64,000 bases of DNA from an uncultured Collinsella sp. (GTDB lineage: Bacteria > Actinomycetota > Coriobacteriia > Coriobacteriales > Coriobacteriaceae), in assembly GCA_902492935.1 (NCBI GenBank), contig CABUNJ010000004.1:1-64000 (forward strand), in the 5' to 3' direction. Shown one piece after another: positions 26,233 through 35,208 of the stretch (the stretch's first letter is position 1; the number at the start of each line of letters is the position of its first letter). The notes below the pieces were generated by a model. That model saw only the letters and a list, made by a program, of their open reading frames with translations, had not been told where the DNA came from and searched no databases. The translations under genes and the position numbers were made by a program.

Positions 26233-27531
26233 ATGGCACCAGCTTTGTCCGATTTTCAACCGCAACCAGCGCCCAAGGCTACCGCAGCGGCGCAGGCCGC
26301 TATCGGTGACGGTCTTGTTGCAGAAGCTCAGACTTTTGCAGACGAGCTTGCTGTGTGGCGACACGATCTACACCAGATGCCCGAGCTGGGTAACAACCTT
26401 CCGCAGACGTCCGCCTTTATCCAGGCGCGTCTGGACGAGATGGATATTCCCTATGCCGTGCTTGTTGACGGCTCCTGTGTCGTTGGCCTTATCGGTGCCG
26501 GCGCGGCAGCTGCTGCTCGGGGTAACGGTACGTGCACGGACAAGCAGGCCGGTACGGTCATCATGCTCCGCGGCGACATGGATGCCCTTCCCGTTGCCGA
26601 GGAATCCGGCGAGCCCTTTGCATCCACCAATGGCTGCATGCATGCTTGCGGTCACGATATGCACGCGACGGCGCTGCTTGGTGCGGCTCGTATGCTCAAG
26701 GCCCGCGAGTCCGAGCTTCTCGACGCCAACGCCACGGTTAAGTTGCTGTTCCAGCCGGGCGAGGAAACCTTTGAGGGTGCCCGTGCCGCCATCGTCGACG
26801 GTCTGCTGCAGAACCCACGCCCCCAGGCGGCTTTTGCCATGCATGTTAACAGCCAATCGCCGCTCGGCCTGGTGCTCTATGGGAGTCCGGCGCTTTCGGG
26901 CGTGTACGGTTTCCGCATCACGCTGCAGGGCAAGGGCGGCCATGGCTCGAGCCCCGAGATCTGCATCGACCCCATCACGGCCGGCGTCCATGTGCACCTG
27001 GCGCTTCAGGAGCTCATCTCCCGCGAGGTGCCGGCGGCCAAGGAGGTCGCGCTTACCGTTGGCAAGTTCGCCGGCGGTCAGGCCGCAAATGTCATCCCCG
27101 ACACTTGTGTGCTCGAGGGAACGCTGCGCGGATTCGACGTTGAGCTCATGGAGCGCCTCAAGACCCGCATCGCGGAGGTCGTCAAAGGCGTTGCCACGAC
27201 CTATCGTACGCCGGCGACTATCGAGACGCTCTCGGATGTTCCGCCGCTGGTACTCGATGACGACGTGACCCAGGCTTCGCTTGGCTACGTGGGTGCGACG
27301 CTGCCCAAGGCCACCTTCCTGCCGCTGTTCCACGCCATGGCGAGTGAGGACTTTGCGCTTATCTCGAGTGAGATCCCGAGTGCGTACTTTACCGTGGGCG
27401 CTGCCGTGACTGATACTGACGAGCATTTTGCTCAGCATCATCCCAAGGCACGTTTTAGCGATGCCGAGCTTCCCCTTGGCGCCGCGGCTTATGCCGCCGT
27501 CGCTTTGGGCTACATCGCCGACCACCGGTAG
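26233..27531 (+). CDS. M20 family amidohydrolase/peptidase
   Basis: 432-aa metallohydrolase of the M20D group (hippurate/indole-acetyl-amino-acid hydrolase-like), cytoplasmic. Di-metal ligands: RGDMDALP (about 113-120), MHACGHDMHAT (about 136-146), and QPGEETFEGA with the catalytic Glu. A dimerisation domain follows, then a final His in FHAMASEDFA. ATG 26233 follows TGGAGGG; the frame is open further upstream but lacks an RBS. Substrate unknown. It is followed by a long hairpin and a broken MFS gene, possibly once its transporter. Confidence 0.92.
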   Translation: MAPALSDFQPQPAPKATAAAQAAIGDGLVAEAQTFADELAVWRHDLHQMPELGNNLPQTSAFIQARLDEMDIPYAVLVDGSCVVGLIGAGAAAAARGNGTCTDKQAGTVIMLRGDMDALPVAEESGEPFASTNGCMHACGHDMHATALLGAARMLKARESELLDANATVKLLFQPGEETFEGARAAIVDGLLQNPRPQAAFAMHVNSQSPLGLVLYGSPALSGVYGFRITLQGKGGHGSSPEICIDPITAGVHVHLALQELISREVPAAKEVALTVGKFAGGQAANVIPDTCVLEGTLRGFDVELMERLKTRIAEVVKGVATTYRTPATIETLSDVPPLVLDDDVTQASLGYVGATLPKATFLPLFHAMASEDFALISSEIPSAYFTVGAAVTDTDEHFAQHHPKARFSDAELPLGAAAYAAVALGYIADHR

Positions 27532-27614
27532 CACCCAACCTTGCCTTTCAAGCCTGCGGGCATGGCCATAAGGCCTATGCCCTTGTCTTTCAAGGCAATC
27601 TTGGGCACTACCGG
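27525..27614 (+). terminator. 90-nt nested long hairpin behind the M20 gene
   Basis: CCGGTAG-CA-CCCAA pairs with TTGGG-CA-CTACCGG, then TTGCCTT with AAGGCAA. The apex is GGGCAT-GGCC-ATAA-GGCC-T-ATGCCC. The M20 stop codon lies in the first arm. Apex and bulged T match the hairpin at 19551-19650, with a compensatory A-T to G-C change. Confidence 0.7.
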
Positions 27615-27653
27615 CGCCCGGCGCAGGCTATTCGTTTGTTTAAAAGGAACAGT

Positions 27654-28440
27654 ATGTCCCAGCAACGTAAGTTCTTCCCCGGCTGGCTCGTGGTGGCCTC
27701 CGGCTTTGTGATCATGGCCACGTGCTACACCATTTTCGTCAACTGCATGAGCCTGTTTCAGCCGCTCATCGTAAGCGACCTCGGGATTACGCTTGCGCAG
27801 TACAACATCTCCAACGCCATCTCCACCGTGGTGAGCGTTATCGGCTCACTTGTCATTGGCCATGTTGCCGATAAAGTAAGCGGTCGCGTTTTGGGCTCCC
27901 TAACCGTTATCGCTACCTCTGCCGTTCTTGCCGGTATGAGCTTTGTCGGTGAGCTGTGGCAGGTCTACGTGCTCTTTGCCGTCTCGGGCTGCTTTGCCGT
28001 TGCCTCGACCCGTCTGCTCATTAGCCTGGTGACCGCCAACTGGTTTACGGCCAAGCGAGGCCTTGCCATCTCCATCGCACTTTCGGGTTCGGGCTTTGGC
28101 GGCGCTATTCTGTCTCCCGTCGTGAGCTCGCTGATCGTGAGCGTTGGCTGGCGTTCCGCCTTCCTGGCGCTCGCGGTTATCTGCATGGTGGCGGCGCTGC
28201 CCAGCCGCGTCCAAGCAGTTTGGCATGGCCGATCTCGGCAAGGTCACGGGCACCATTACCTCGCTCGAGATGGTCGGCGGCACCGTGGGCGCCATCGTTT
28301 CGGGTGTGCTGTCCGATTCCACGGGCTCTTTTGCGAGCACCTGGATTGTCTGCTTGGTGTGCTCGGTGGCTATGTTGGTGTTTCTGCTGGCGTCTGAGCC
28401 CATCGCCGCCAAGCTGCGTGCAAGCGTGGCGGGGGAGTAG
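27654..28440 (+). pseudogene. MFS transporter broken by internal deletion and frameshift
   Basis: The 5' part (from ATG 27654) encodes a normal MFS N-terminal half with six spans, beginning MSQQRKFFPGWLVVASGFVI and reaching VICMVAALP. Near 28197-28212 the frame is lost. The next frame carries a clean MFS C-terminal end (SKQFGMADLGKVTGTITSLE, then spans) to TAG 28438-28440. Together the pieces give ~270 residues instead of ~400, so roughly 350-400 bp of the middle is missing. The original frame reads nonsense to 28397. It was probably an oxalate/formate- or monocarboxylate-type permease of the M20 operon. Confidence 0.85.
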
Positions 28441-28477
28441 ACGTCCGTCGCTCTTTTCTGCTTGCCCCGTTCTGTTT

Positions 28478-28537
28478 GTGGCCGCCCTGGAAGCCGAATG
28501 GATGCTCGTACCATCATTCGGTTTCCAAGGCGGCCAC
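28478..28537. repeat. Long hairpin 1 of 3 before hisS
   Basis: 23-nt arms (28478-28500 and 28515-28537) starting GTGGCCGCC, with one mismatch and one wobble, and a 14-nt loop. Confidence 0.75.
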
Positions 28538-28550
28538 GGGCCTACGAAAT

Positions 28551-28612
28551 GATCCGTTTTCCTCCGTCCCCAACAGATCACGTGATCCGAAGGGGACGGA
28601 GGAAAGCGGATC
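28551..28612. repeat. Long hairpin 2 of 3 before hisS
   Basis: 21-nt arms (28551-28571 and 28592-28612) starting GATCCG, one wobble. The 20-nt apex contains the palindrome GATCACGTGATC between AACA and CGAA. Confidence 0.8.
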
Positions 28613-28614
28613 AC

Positions 28615-28690
28615 AAAACGCGGCGGCGCGTCTGGCCGAACGAGCCCCCATACCCTCGTTCGGTCAGACGCGCCGCCGCGTTTTGTTTTT
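28615..28690 (+). terminator. Long hairpin 3 of 3 before hisS, with T-run
   Basis: 30-nt arms (28615-28644 and 28655-28684) starting AAAACGCGGCGG, one wobble, a 10-nt loop, then TTTTGTTTTT. It could act as a bidirectional terminator. Confidence 0.8.
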
Positions 28691-28696
28691 GTGCCG

Positions 28697-28702
28697 TATA
28701 AT
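28697..28702 (+). promoter_or_regulatory. hisS -10 element
   Basis: Consensus TATAAT 43 bp before the hisS start. No good -35 is visible because the terminator hairpin ends there. Confidence 0.5.
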
Positions 28703-28744
28703 GACCACTACCTATGACGCGATACAAAAGAAAGGTGTTTGCCC

Positions 28745-30058
28745 ATGCAGGCACAGAAGGCGGAGGGAACCCGCGACCTTATCGGCGCCGAGATGCGCGC
28801 CTGGCAAAAGATGCAGCAGATCGCTGCCGGCGTGTTCGAGCCGTTTGGCTTTAAGCCCATCGAGACGCCCGCGATCGAGCAGGTTGACGTGTTTGTCCAC
28901 GGTATCGGCCAGTCGACCGACGTCGTGCGCAAGGAGATGTTCCGCGTGTTTAGCGGCGCCAACCTGGAGCGCGTCTTTACCGAAGGCACCGACACCAAGC
29001 TTAAGCCCAAGCAGCGCCTGGCCCTTCGTCCCGAGGGCACGGCCGGTGTGGTGCGCACCGTCGTGGAGAACAACCTGGTGCCCCAGGGCTCCACGCCGTT
29101 TAAGGCGTACTACGCCGAGGCCATGTTCCGTGGCGAGCGTCCCCAGAAGGGTCGCCTGCGCCAGTTCCACCAGGTGGGCATCGAGTGGCTCGGCGCTCCC
29201 GATCCGGCGGCAGACGCCGAGTGCATCATCATGCTCATGGAGTTCTACAAGCGCCTGGGCTTCGATCTGTCCAAGCTCTGTCTGCTTATTAACTCGATGG
29301 GCGATGCGCAGTGCCGTCCGGCCTATCGCGAGCAGGTCAAGCAATTCATTCTCGATCACGCCGACGAGATGTGCGATGAGTGCCGCGAGCGCGCCGAGCT
29401 CAACCCGCTGCGCGCCTTCGACTGCAAGAACGACCATTGCCGCGAGATCATGGCCGACGCCCCGCTGATGGGCGATAACCTGTGCGATGAGTGCCGTGAG
29501 CACTACGAGCAGGTCAAGCGCTATTTGGATGCGGCGGGTATCGAGTATGTCGAGGATCCCACCCTGGTGCGCGGCCTGGACTACTACACCCGTACCGTCT
29601 TTGAGGTCGAGGCTCCCGGCGCCGGTGTCGGCTCCATTGGCGGCGGCGGTCGCTACGATGGCCTCGTCGAGCTCGAGGGCGGCAAGCCCACGGCGGGCGT
29701 CGGCTTTGCCGTCGGCTTTGAGCGCGCCCTGCTGGCCCTGCAGGCCTTTGGCGGCGACCTGGGTGCCGAGGAGGTCCCGTGCGTCTACGTTGCCAACGCC
29801 GGCAAGGAACTGCGTCAGAACGTCTTTACCATTACGCAGCAGCTTCGTGCCGCAGGCATCGTGACCGAGGCCGACTATCAGGGCCGTTCCCTTAAGGCCC
29901 AGTTTAAGCAGGCCGACAAGGTGGGCGCTAAGCTCATCCTAGTCCTGGGTGGCGACGAGCTTGCCGCCGGCAAGGTCAAGGTGCGCGACATGCAGAGCCA
30001 CGACGAGGTACTGGTCGATTTGGCCAACGTTGTCGAGGCGGTTCGCGAGCGCCTGTAG
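28745..30058 (+). CDS. hisS: Histidyl-tRNA synthetase
   Basis: 437-aa class II synthetase. Motif 2 is RGERPQKGRLRQFHQVGIEWLG-like (from about residue 129). HisA motifs are LVRGLDYYTRTVFE (about 274) and GGGGRYDGL. A C-terminal anticodon-binding domain follows (from about 345). A Cys-rich insertion (MCDECRERAELNPLRAFDCK, NLCDECREHYEQV) resembles the four-cysteine insert of many bacterial HisRS. ATG 28745 follows GAAAGGTG; a TTG at 28739 is open but too close to the RBS. It stands alone; aspS, often its neighbour, lies at 39.5 kb. Confidence 0.96.
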   Translation: MQAQKAEGTRDLIGAEMRAWQKMQQIAAGVFEPFGFKPIETPAIEQVDVFVHGIGQSTDVVRKEMFRVFSGANLERVFTEGTDTKLKPKQRLALRPEGTAGVVRTVVENNLVPQGSTPFKAYYAEAMFRGERPQKGRLRQFHQVGIEWLGAPDPAADAECIIMLMEFYKRLGFDLSKLCLLINSMGDAQCRPAYREQVKQFILDHADEMCDECRERAELNPLRAFDCKNDHCREIMADAPLMGDNLCDECREHYEQVKRYLDAAGIEYVEDPTLVRGLDYYTRTVFEVEAPGAGVGSIGGGGRYDGLVELEGGKPTAGVGFAVGFERALLALQAFGGDLGAEEVPCVYVANAGKELRQNVFTITQQLRAAGIVTEADYQGRSLKAQFKQADKVGAKLILVLGGDELAAGKVKVRDMQSHDEVLVDLANVVEAVRERL

Positions 30059-30115
30059 CGTATCTTTTTGAGCTGCGGGCCTGCTAACGTGCCCTGCTCA
30101 TGGAGGGTAATTGTT

Positions 30116-30154
30116 ACGGGGGTGTTTCGCTTTTATGCGGAATGCCCCCGTTTG
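30116..30154 (+). terminator. Terminator of hisS
   Basis: ACGGGGG and CCCCCGT close a 15-pair imperfect stem, followed by TTTG. Confidence 0.65.
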
Positions 30155-30242
30155 CATATGCCGCCCACCGAGAAATACGACCATTTGGGGCAAAAAGCCT
30201 TGCAATGCAGAAAATACTTTTGTGTGGTAAAGCGCAATCAGC

Positions 30243-30271
30243 TTCGAAAGTTTTTGCCGAGTGCCTATAAT
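30243..30271 (+). promoter_or_regulatory. Promoter of ppc
   Basis: TTCGAA (30243-30248), 17 bp, consensus TATAAT (30266-30271). Confidence 0.65.
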
Positions 30272-30315
30272 AAATACCGCATGTTACGTGCATAGAAGGA
30301 GGAATGGGAGGAAAC

Positions 30316-33129
30316 GTGGCTGAGAACCTAAGCAACCAGTCTGTACCCGAAGCCGCGGCGCGCGTCGCTGCCGTGGTCAACCGCCTCGTTAACCGAATCG
30401 GCTCGAATGCCGAATCCAAGGAGCGTCTCGCCGAGATCGAGATCCCCGAGGAGCTGCGCGACAATCTGGCGCTGTTCTTGCGCCTGGAGCGCCGTGTGCT
30501 TAGCGAGTATGATCCCGAGATCGCGGACCTGTTCGACAAGATTTTGACAGCCGAGATTGTGGCCAACGCCGGAAACCCCGGCACCCGCGCTGCCGACGAG
30601 TCCGTCGACGAGCAGGGCGTGCCCACTGCCGACGAGCCCACCGCCGTGGCGTTTCGTGAAGTCGTTGATCTGATCGACAGCCTGCCGCTCGATAAGCAGC
30701 AGGTTATCGTCCGCGCCTTTACGAGCTTCTTCCATCTGGCTAACCTGTCGGAGGAGAACTACCGTGTTGCGCAGCTGCGTGAGCGCGAGGCCGGCGCATC
30801 GACCGATACCGAGGTCGATCCCGCCAACGAACTCACCGTCGCCTATCACCAGTTGGTAAACGAGATGGGTGTCGAGGGTGCCAACGAGCTGCTCGGCAAG
30901 CTTGAGTTCCACCCTGTCTTTACCGCGCATCCCACCGAGGCCCGTCGCAAGGCCGTCGAGGGCAAGATTCGCCGTATCTCCAACCTGCTGGAGGAGCGTC
31001 CGCGTCTGGGCGGCTCCGACCTGGTGGAGAACGAGCGCCATATGCTGCAGGAGATCGACGCCCTGGTACGCACGAGCCCCATCGCGTTGAAGAAGCCCAC
31101 GCCGGTCGAGGAAGCCGATACCATCATCGACATCTTCGATAACACGCTGTTCGACGTTATCCCCGTCATCTATCGTCGTTTTGACGACTGGGTGCTGGGT
31201 GATAAGGCCGGTACCGTGCCGCCGCTGTGCCCGGCATTCTTCCATCCCGGCAGCTGGATCGGCTCCGACCGTGACGGCAACCCCAACGTCACCGCCAAGG
31301 TGAGCCGCGAGGTCGCCGCCAAGTACTTTACGCACATGGTGCTCAAGCTCGAGGACAAGTGCCGCCGCATCGGCCGCAACCTGACGCTCGAGGCCACCTA
31401 CAGCAAGCCGTCTGCCGAGCTCATTAACCTGTGGAACCATCAGGTCGAGATGAGCACCCAGTACACGGCCCGCGCCGAGCTGATCTCCGAGCACGAGCCG
31501 CACCGCGCCGTCATGCTCGTCATGGCCGATCGTCTGAACGCCACCGTGCGTCGTATTACCGACACCATGTATCACAGCGCCGACGAGTTCCTGGATGACC
31601 TGCGCGTCGTCCAGCGCTCGCTGGCTGCCTGCGGTGCCGTCCGTGCCGCCTACGGCCCGGTCCAGACCATCATCTGGCAGGTCGAGTCCTTCGGCTTCCA
31701 CATGGTCGAGATGGAGTTCCGTCAGCACTCCGTGGTGCATGCCCGCGCCCTCAAGGATATCCACGAGAACGGTATCCATGGCGATCTGCAGCCCATGACG
31801 CGCGAGGTCATCGATACCTTCCGCGCTATCGGCTCCATCCAAAAGCGCTACGGCAAGAAGATGGCGCACCGCTACATCATCTCGTTCACCAAGAGCGCCC
31901 AGCATGTGGCCGACGTCTTTGAGCTCGCCCACCTGTCCTTTGCACACGAGGAGGATGTCCCCGAGCTCGACGTGATCCCGCTGTTCGAGCAGCTCGAGGA
32001 CCTCGAGGGCTGCGTCGACGTGCTCGACCAGATGCTTACGCTGCCTGTGGTGCAAAAGCGCCTTGCCCAGACCAACCGCCGCATGGAGGTCATGCTGGGC
32101 TATTCCGACTCCTCCAAGGATGCCGGTCCTACCACGGCTATGCTCGCGCTGCACTCCGCACAGGAGCGCATTGCCAAGTGGGCCGAGAAGAACGATATCG
32201 ACCTGGTGCTCATGCACGGTCGCGGCGGTGCCGTGGGCCGTGGCGGCGGTCCGGCCAACAAGGCCGTGCTGGCGCAGCCCAAGGGTTCGGTCAACTGCTT
32301 CTTTAAGCTCACCGAGCAGGGCGAGGTCATCTTTGCCCGTTACGGCAACCGCACGCTGGCTCAGCGCCATGTTGAGTCCGTTGCCGCCGCAACGCTTTTG
32401 CAGTCGGCCCCGAGTGTCGAGAAGACCAACACCGAGACCACGCAGAAGTTCTGGGATATGGCCGAGAAGCTCAATGCCGCAAGCCACGAGCGCTATCTGG
32501 ATCTGCTGAACACCGAGGACTTTACACCGTGGTTCTCGACCGTGACGCCGTTGACCGAGGTCGGCCTGCTGCCGATCGGCTCTCGTCCCGCCAAGCGCGG
32601 CCTGGGTGCCAAGTCGCTCGACGACCTGCGTACCATTCCGTGGATCTTCAGCTGGAGCCAGGCGCGCATTAACCTGGCCGCTTGGTACGGTCTGGGCACC
32701 GCCTGCGAGCAGTTGGGCGATCTGGACCAGCTTAAGGCTGCCTACCAGGAGTGGCCGTTCTTCCGCACCTTTATCGACAACATCGAGATGTCGATCGCCA
32801 AGACCGACCAGCGTATCGCCAAGATGTATCTGCACCTGGGCGATCGCCAGGATCTGTCCGAGAAGGTCTTTACCGAGATGCAGCTCACGCGTAAGTGGGT
32901 CCTTGCTATCGTCGGTGACGAGTGGCCGCTGCAGCGTCGTCGCGTGCTCGGCTGCGCCGTTCGCGTGCGCAACCCCTACGTCGACGCCCTGTCCATCGCC
33001 CAGGTCCGCGCCCTTCGCGAGGTGCGTATGAACCAGGACGAGATGGCCGAGGAGAAGAAGGCCGAGTACATGAGCCTGATTCTTTCGACTGTGACCGGCG
33101 TCTCGGCAGGACTGCAGAACACGGGGTAA
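30316..33129 (+). CDS. ppc: Phosphoenolpyruvate carboxylase
   Basis: Cytoplasmic enzyme making oxaloacetate from PEP and bicarbonate, replenishing the C4 pool. 937 aa, with a ~60-residue longer N-terminus than E. coli Ppc. Catalytic motifs: VFTAHPTEARRKA (about 201, His of step one), GSDRDGNPNVTAKVS, GYSDSSKDAG, MHGRGGAVGRGGGPANKA (about 635) and KLTEQGEVIFARYG. The C-terminus ends NTG, the usual family end. GTG 30316 has GGAGGAAAC at proper distance; ATG 30304 lies only one base from its AAGGAGG. Confidence 0.95.
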   Translation: MAENLSNQSVPEAAARVAAVVNRLVNRIGSNAESKERLAEIEIPEELRDNLALFLRLERRVLSEYDPEIADLFDKILTAEIVANAGNPGTRAADESVDEQGVPTADEPTAVAFREVVDLIDSLPLDKQQVIVRAFTSFFHLANLSEENYRVAQLREREAGASTDTEVDPANELTVAYHQLVNEMGVEGANELLGKLEFHPVFTAHPTEARRKAVEGKIRRISNLLEERPRLGGSDLVENERHMLQEIDALVRTSPIALKKPTPVEEADTIIDIFDNTLFDVIPVIYRRFDDWVLGDKAGTVPPLCPAFFHPGSWIGSDRDGNPNVTAKVSREVAAKYFTHMVLKLEDKCRRIGRNLTLEATYSKPSAELINLWNHQVEMSTQYTARAELISEHEPHRAVMLVMADRLNATVRRITDTMYHSADEFLDDLRVVQRSLAACGAVRAAYGPVQTIIWQVESFGFHMVEMEFRQHSVVHARALKDIHENGIHGDLQPMTREVIDTFRAIGSIQKRYGKKMAHRYIISFTKSAQHVADVFELAHLSFAHEEDVPELDVIPLFEQLEDLEGCVDVLDQMLTLPVVQKRLAQTNRRMEVMLGYSDSSKDAGPTTAMLALHSAQERIAKWAEKNDIDLVLMHGRGGAVGRGGGPANKAVLAQPKGSVNCFFKLTEQGEVIFARYGNRTLAQRHVESVAAATLLQSAPSVEKTNTETTQKFWDMAEKLNAASHERYLDLLNTEDFTPWFSTVTPLTEVGLLPIGSRPAKRGLGAKSLDDLRTIPWIFSWSQARINLAAWYGLGTACEQLGDLDQLKAAYQEWPFFRTFIDNIEMSIAKTDQRIAKMYLHLGDRQDLSEKVFTEMQLTRKWVLAIVGDEWPLQRRRVLGCAVRVRNPYVDALSIAQVRALREVRMNQDEMAEEKKAEYMSLILSTVTGVSAGLQNTG

Positions 33130-33150
33130 TCGATAGCCCTGTAGTCGTCC

Positions 33151-33277
33151 GGGCCCGCCATTAGTTTACTTTTAGGCACGTCCTCGGACATGCAAGAAGC
33201 CCTCGCTGCGCACTTCGTGCGGCGAGGGCTTCTTGCGTCCTGCGGAGTGTGCCTAAAAGTAAACTGATGGCGGGCCC
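33151..33277. repeat. Covarying cruciform-like element, copy 1
   Basis: 29-nt outer arms (33151-33179 and 33249-33277) pair with one wobble. Left internal loop GTCCTCGGACAT (33180-33191) and right loop GTCCTGCGGAGT (33237-33248) flank a 15-bp inner stem (33192-33206/33222-33236). The apex is TGCGCACTTCGTGCG (33207-33221). Copy 2 at 35962-36086 has the same loops and apex but different outer arms. It follows ppc; no T-run. Confidence 0.9.
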
Positions 33278-33542
33278 TGCGATGTCCGGTCTTCGGCGGA
33301 TCAGCCGCTGGGTGAGGGTGGTGCTTGGGGTGACGTGCAAAAAACGGAGTTTTCAGCAGCCAAAGATTGGTGCATAAGGCTATGGGTGACGTTTGCGGCC
33401 CCTGTTGATGCTTTTGCACGACGATTGGGCTTTGGCGACGATCATATATGGCTGGTTTCTCGCCGCATGCTATCCAGATGGGACGAGTCATGGGGACTAT
33501 CTACCTTTTGAAAGGCTTTTGACACCAAAAACTTATCCCGCG

Positions 33543-33568
33543 ATGCTGAATACTCGCAAAAATGCACG
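33543..33568 (+). repeat. Dispersed 26-bp repeat, copy 1
   Basis: ATGCTGAATACTC, one variable base, then CAAAAATGCACG. Other copies are at 53516-53541 (inverted) and 53683-53708. It lies in a long intergenic region with no convincing gene. Confidence 0.8.
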
Positions 33569-33725
33569 CTCCGGAGGGTACCACCCTGTTACGGCTAGAA
33601 ATCCATGCGCCATTATATGCAATTAATTAACGCATTTATGCAAAATGGCTTACGTGCGAACGTCTCGGGGTAGATGTTTGCCTCGGCGCTGCGTAAATCA
33701 TCCTGTCTATAGTGTCTTTGACAGG
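33569..33725. other. Intergenic sequence before larA
   Basis: This stretch, and 33278-33542 to its left, contain only short unsupported frames without RBS. It is more AT-rich than the genes. Apart from the repeat at 33543 and the hairpin at 33726, I see nothing recognisable. Confidence 0.5.
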
Positions 33726-33762
33726 CGGCCGCGGTCCCGTTTGGGGTCGCGGCCGTTTTGTT
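33726..33762 (+). terminator. Terminator-like hairpin upstream of larA
   Basis: CGGCCGCGGTCCC and GGGGTCGCGGCCG pair over 13 bp around GTTT, then TTTTGTT. No gene precedes it closely, so it may end a small RNA or attenuate larA. Confidence 0.7.
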
Positions 33763-33881
33763 GTGGGTCAAATATGAACGTTGTGTTAATGAGTCGGTGG
33801 ACGGTGGTGTTTTTCGGTGAGCGGCGTATCCTTCCAACGGTTTATCTAGTGTGTTAGTTGAAAGGAAGAGGGCGCTCGTCA

Positions 33882-35159
33882 TTGTTTGAATGTGAACTGC
33901 CGTTTGACCACAAGACGTTGCATTTGGAGCTCGAGGATAAGAACTTCGCGGGTGTGATGGAGGGTCATCAAAACGAGTTTAAGACCACGAAATCGCAGGA
34001 AGAGCTGGTAGAGGAGTCGCTTGCCAACCCTTATGGCTCGCCTTCACTCGAGGAGCTTTGCGCCGGCAAGAAGGATATTGTCATCATTAGCTCCGACCAT
34101 ACGCGCCCCGTTCCCTCGCGTGTGACGATGCCTATTCTGCTGCATCACATCCATTCCGCTGCGCCCGAGGCTCGCGTGCGTATTTTGGTTGCTACTGGTA
34201 TGCATCGTCCGTCGACGCACGAGGAGCTCGTCAACAAGTACGGTGAGGAAATCGTTGCTAACGAGGAAATCGTTATGCACGTCGCGACTGACGACAGCAT
34301 GATGAAAAAGATCGGCACCCTGCCTTCTGGTGGCGAGTGCATCATCAACAAGATTGCCGTCGATTGCGATCTGCTGCTTGCCGAGGGCTTTATTGAGCCG
34401 CACTTCTTTGCCGGTTTTTCTGGCAGCCGCAAGTCCGTCCTGCCCGGCATCGCCAGCTACAAGACCATCATGTACAACCACAACGGCCAGTTTGTGAACG
34501 ATTCCCACTCGCGTGCCGGCAACCTGTGCCACAACCACGTGAGCGAGGACATGTTTGCCGCCGCCGAGATGGCTCACCTTGCCTTTGTGCTTAACGTGGT
34601 GCTCAACGGCAAGCACGAGGTCATCGGTTCTTTTGCCGGTGACATCCACAAGGCGCACGAGGCTGGCTGCGAGTTCGTGAAGAGCCTTGCCGGCGTTGAG
34701 CCCGTCGAGTGCGAGATTGCCATCACCACCAACGGCGGCTACCCGCTCGACCAGAACATCTACCAGGCCGTGAAGGGCATGTGCTCTGCCGAGGCTACGC
34801 TTCCCGAGGGCGGTGTGATCATCGACGTCGCCGGTTGCGCCGACGGTCACGGTGGCGAGGGCTTCTATCACAACATCGCCGACAATGATCCGGCAGAGTT
34901 TGAGCGCGCCTGCATCGACCGTCCTAAGGACGAGACCCTGCCCGACCAGTGGACGAGCCAGATCTTTGCCCGCATCCTGGCACATCACCCTGTGATCATG
35001 GTCACCGACCTGTGCGATCACCAGATGATCAAGGATATGCACATGACGCCGGTCAACACTATCGAGGAGGCGCTCAAGCTCGCCTTTGAGATGAAGGGTG
35101 CCGATGCCAAGGTTGCTGTCATTCCCGATGGCCTGGGCGTTGTTGTCGCGCAGCACTAG
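33882..35159 (+). CDS. larA: Nickel-pincer lactate racemase
   Basis: Interconverts D- and L-lactate with the covalently bound nickel-pincer nucleotide. The 425-aa frame from TTG 33882 gives His108 (GMHRPSTHEE), His174 (IEPHFFAG), Lys184 (GSRKSVLPGI) and His200 (YNHNGQF). These match the numbering of the catalytic and nickel residues known for Lactiplantibacillus LarA, which supports this start. DHTRPVPS (from 73) is also conserved. RBS is AAAGGAAGAGGG. TTG 33858 is an alternative but lies before that RBS. larD follows 49 bp later; larB and larC are nearby on the other strand. Confidence 0.93.
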   Translation: MFECELPFDHKTLHLELEDKNFAGVMEGHQNEFKTTKSQEELVEESLANPYGSPSLEELCAGKKDIVIISSDHTRPVPSRVTMPILLHHIHSAAPEARVRILVATGMHRPSTHEELVNKYGEEIVANEEIVMHVATDDSMMKKIGTLPSGGECIINKIAVDCDLLLAEGFIEPHFFAGFSGSRKSVLPGIASYKTIMYNHNGQFVNDSHSRAGNLCHNHVSEDMFAAAEMAHLAFVLNVVLNGKHEVIGSFAGDIHKAHEAGCEFVKSLAGVEPVECEIAITTNGGYPLDQNIYQAVKGMCSAEATLPEGGVIIDVAGCADGHGGEGFYHNIADNDPAEFERACIDRPKDETLPDQWTSQIFARILAHHPVIMVTDLCDHQMIKDMHMTPVNTIEEALKLAFEMKGADAKVAVIPDGLGVVVAQH

Positions 35160-35208
35160 TGCGCGGCCTAAACGAATCGTTTATAACCGACAAGAAAGAT
35201 AAGGTTTT

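Noticed and set aside
33393..33857. Two frames of 70-77 codons before larA
   Set aside because: No RBS, no recognisable features, and they overlap the dispersed repeat and a terminator-like hairpin.
33569..33881. Nickel/cobalt riboswitch controlling larA
   Set aside because: I could not find the four-helix NiCo pattern; only a simple hairpin with a T-run is visible.
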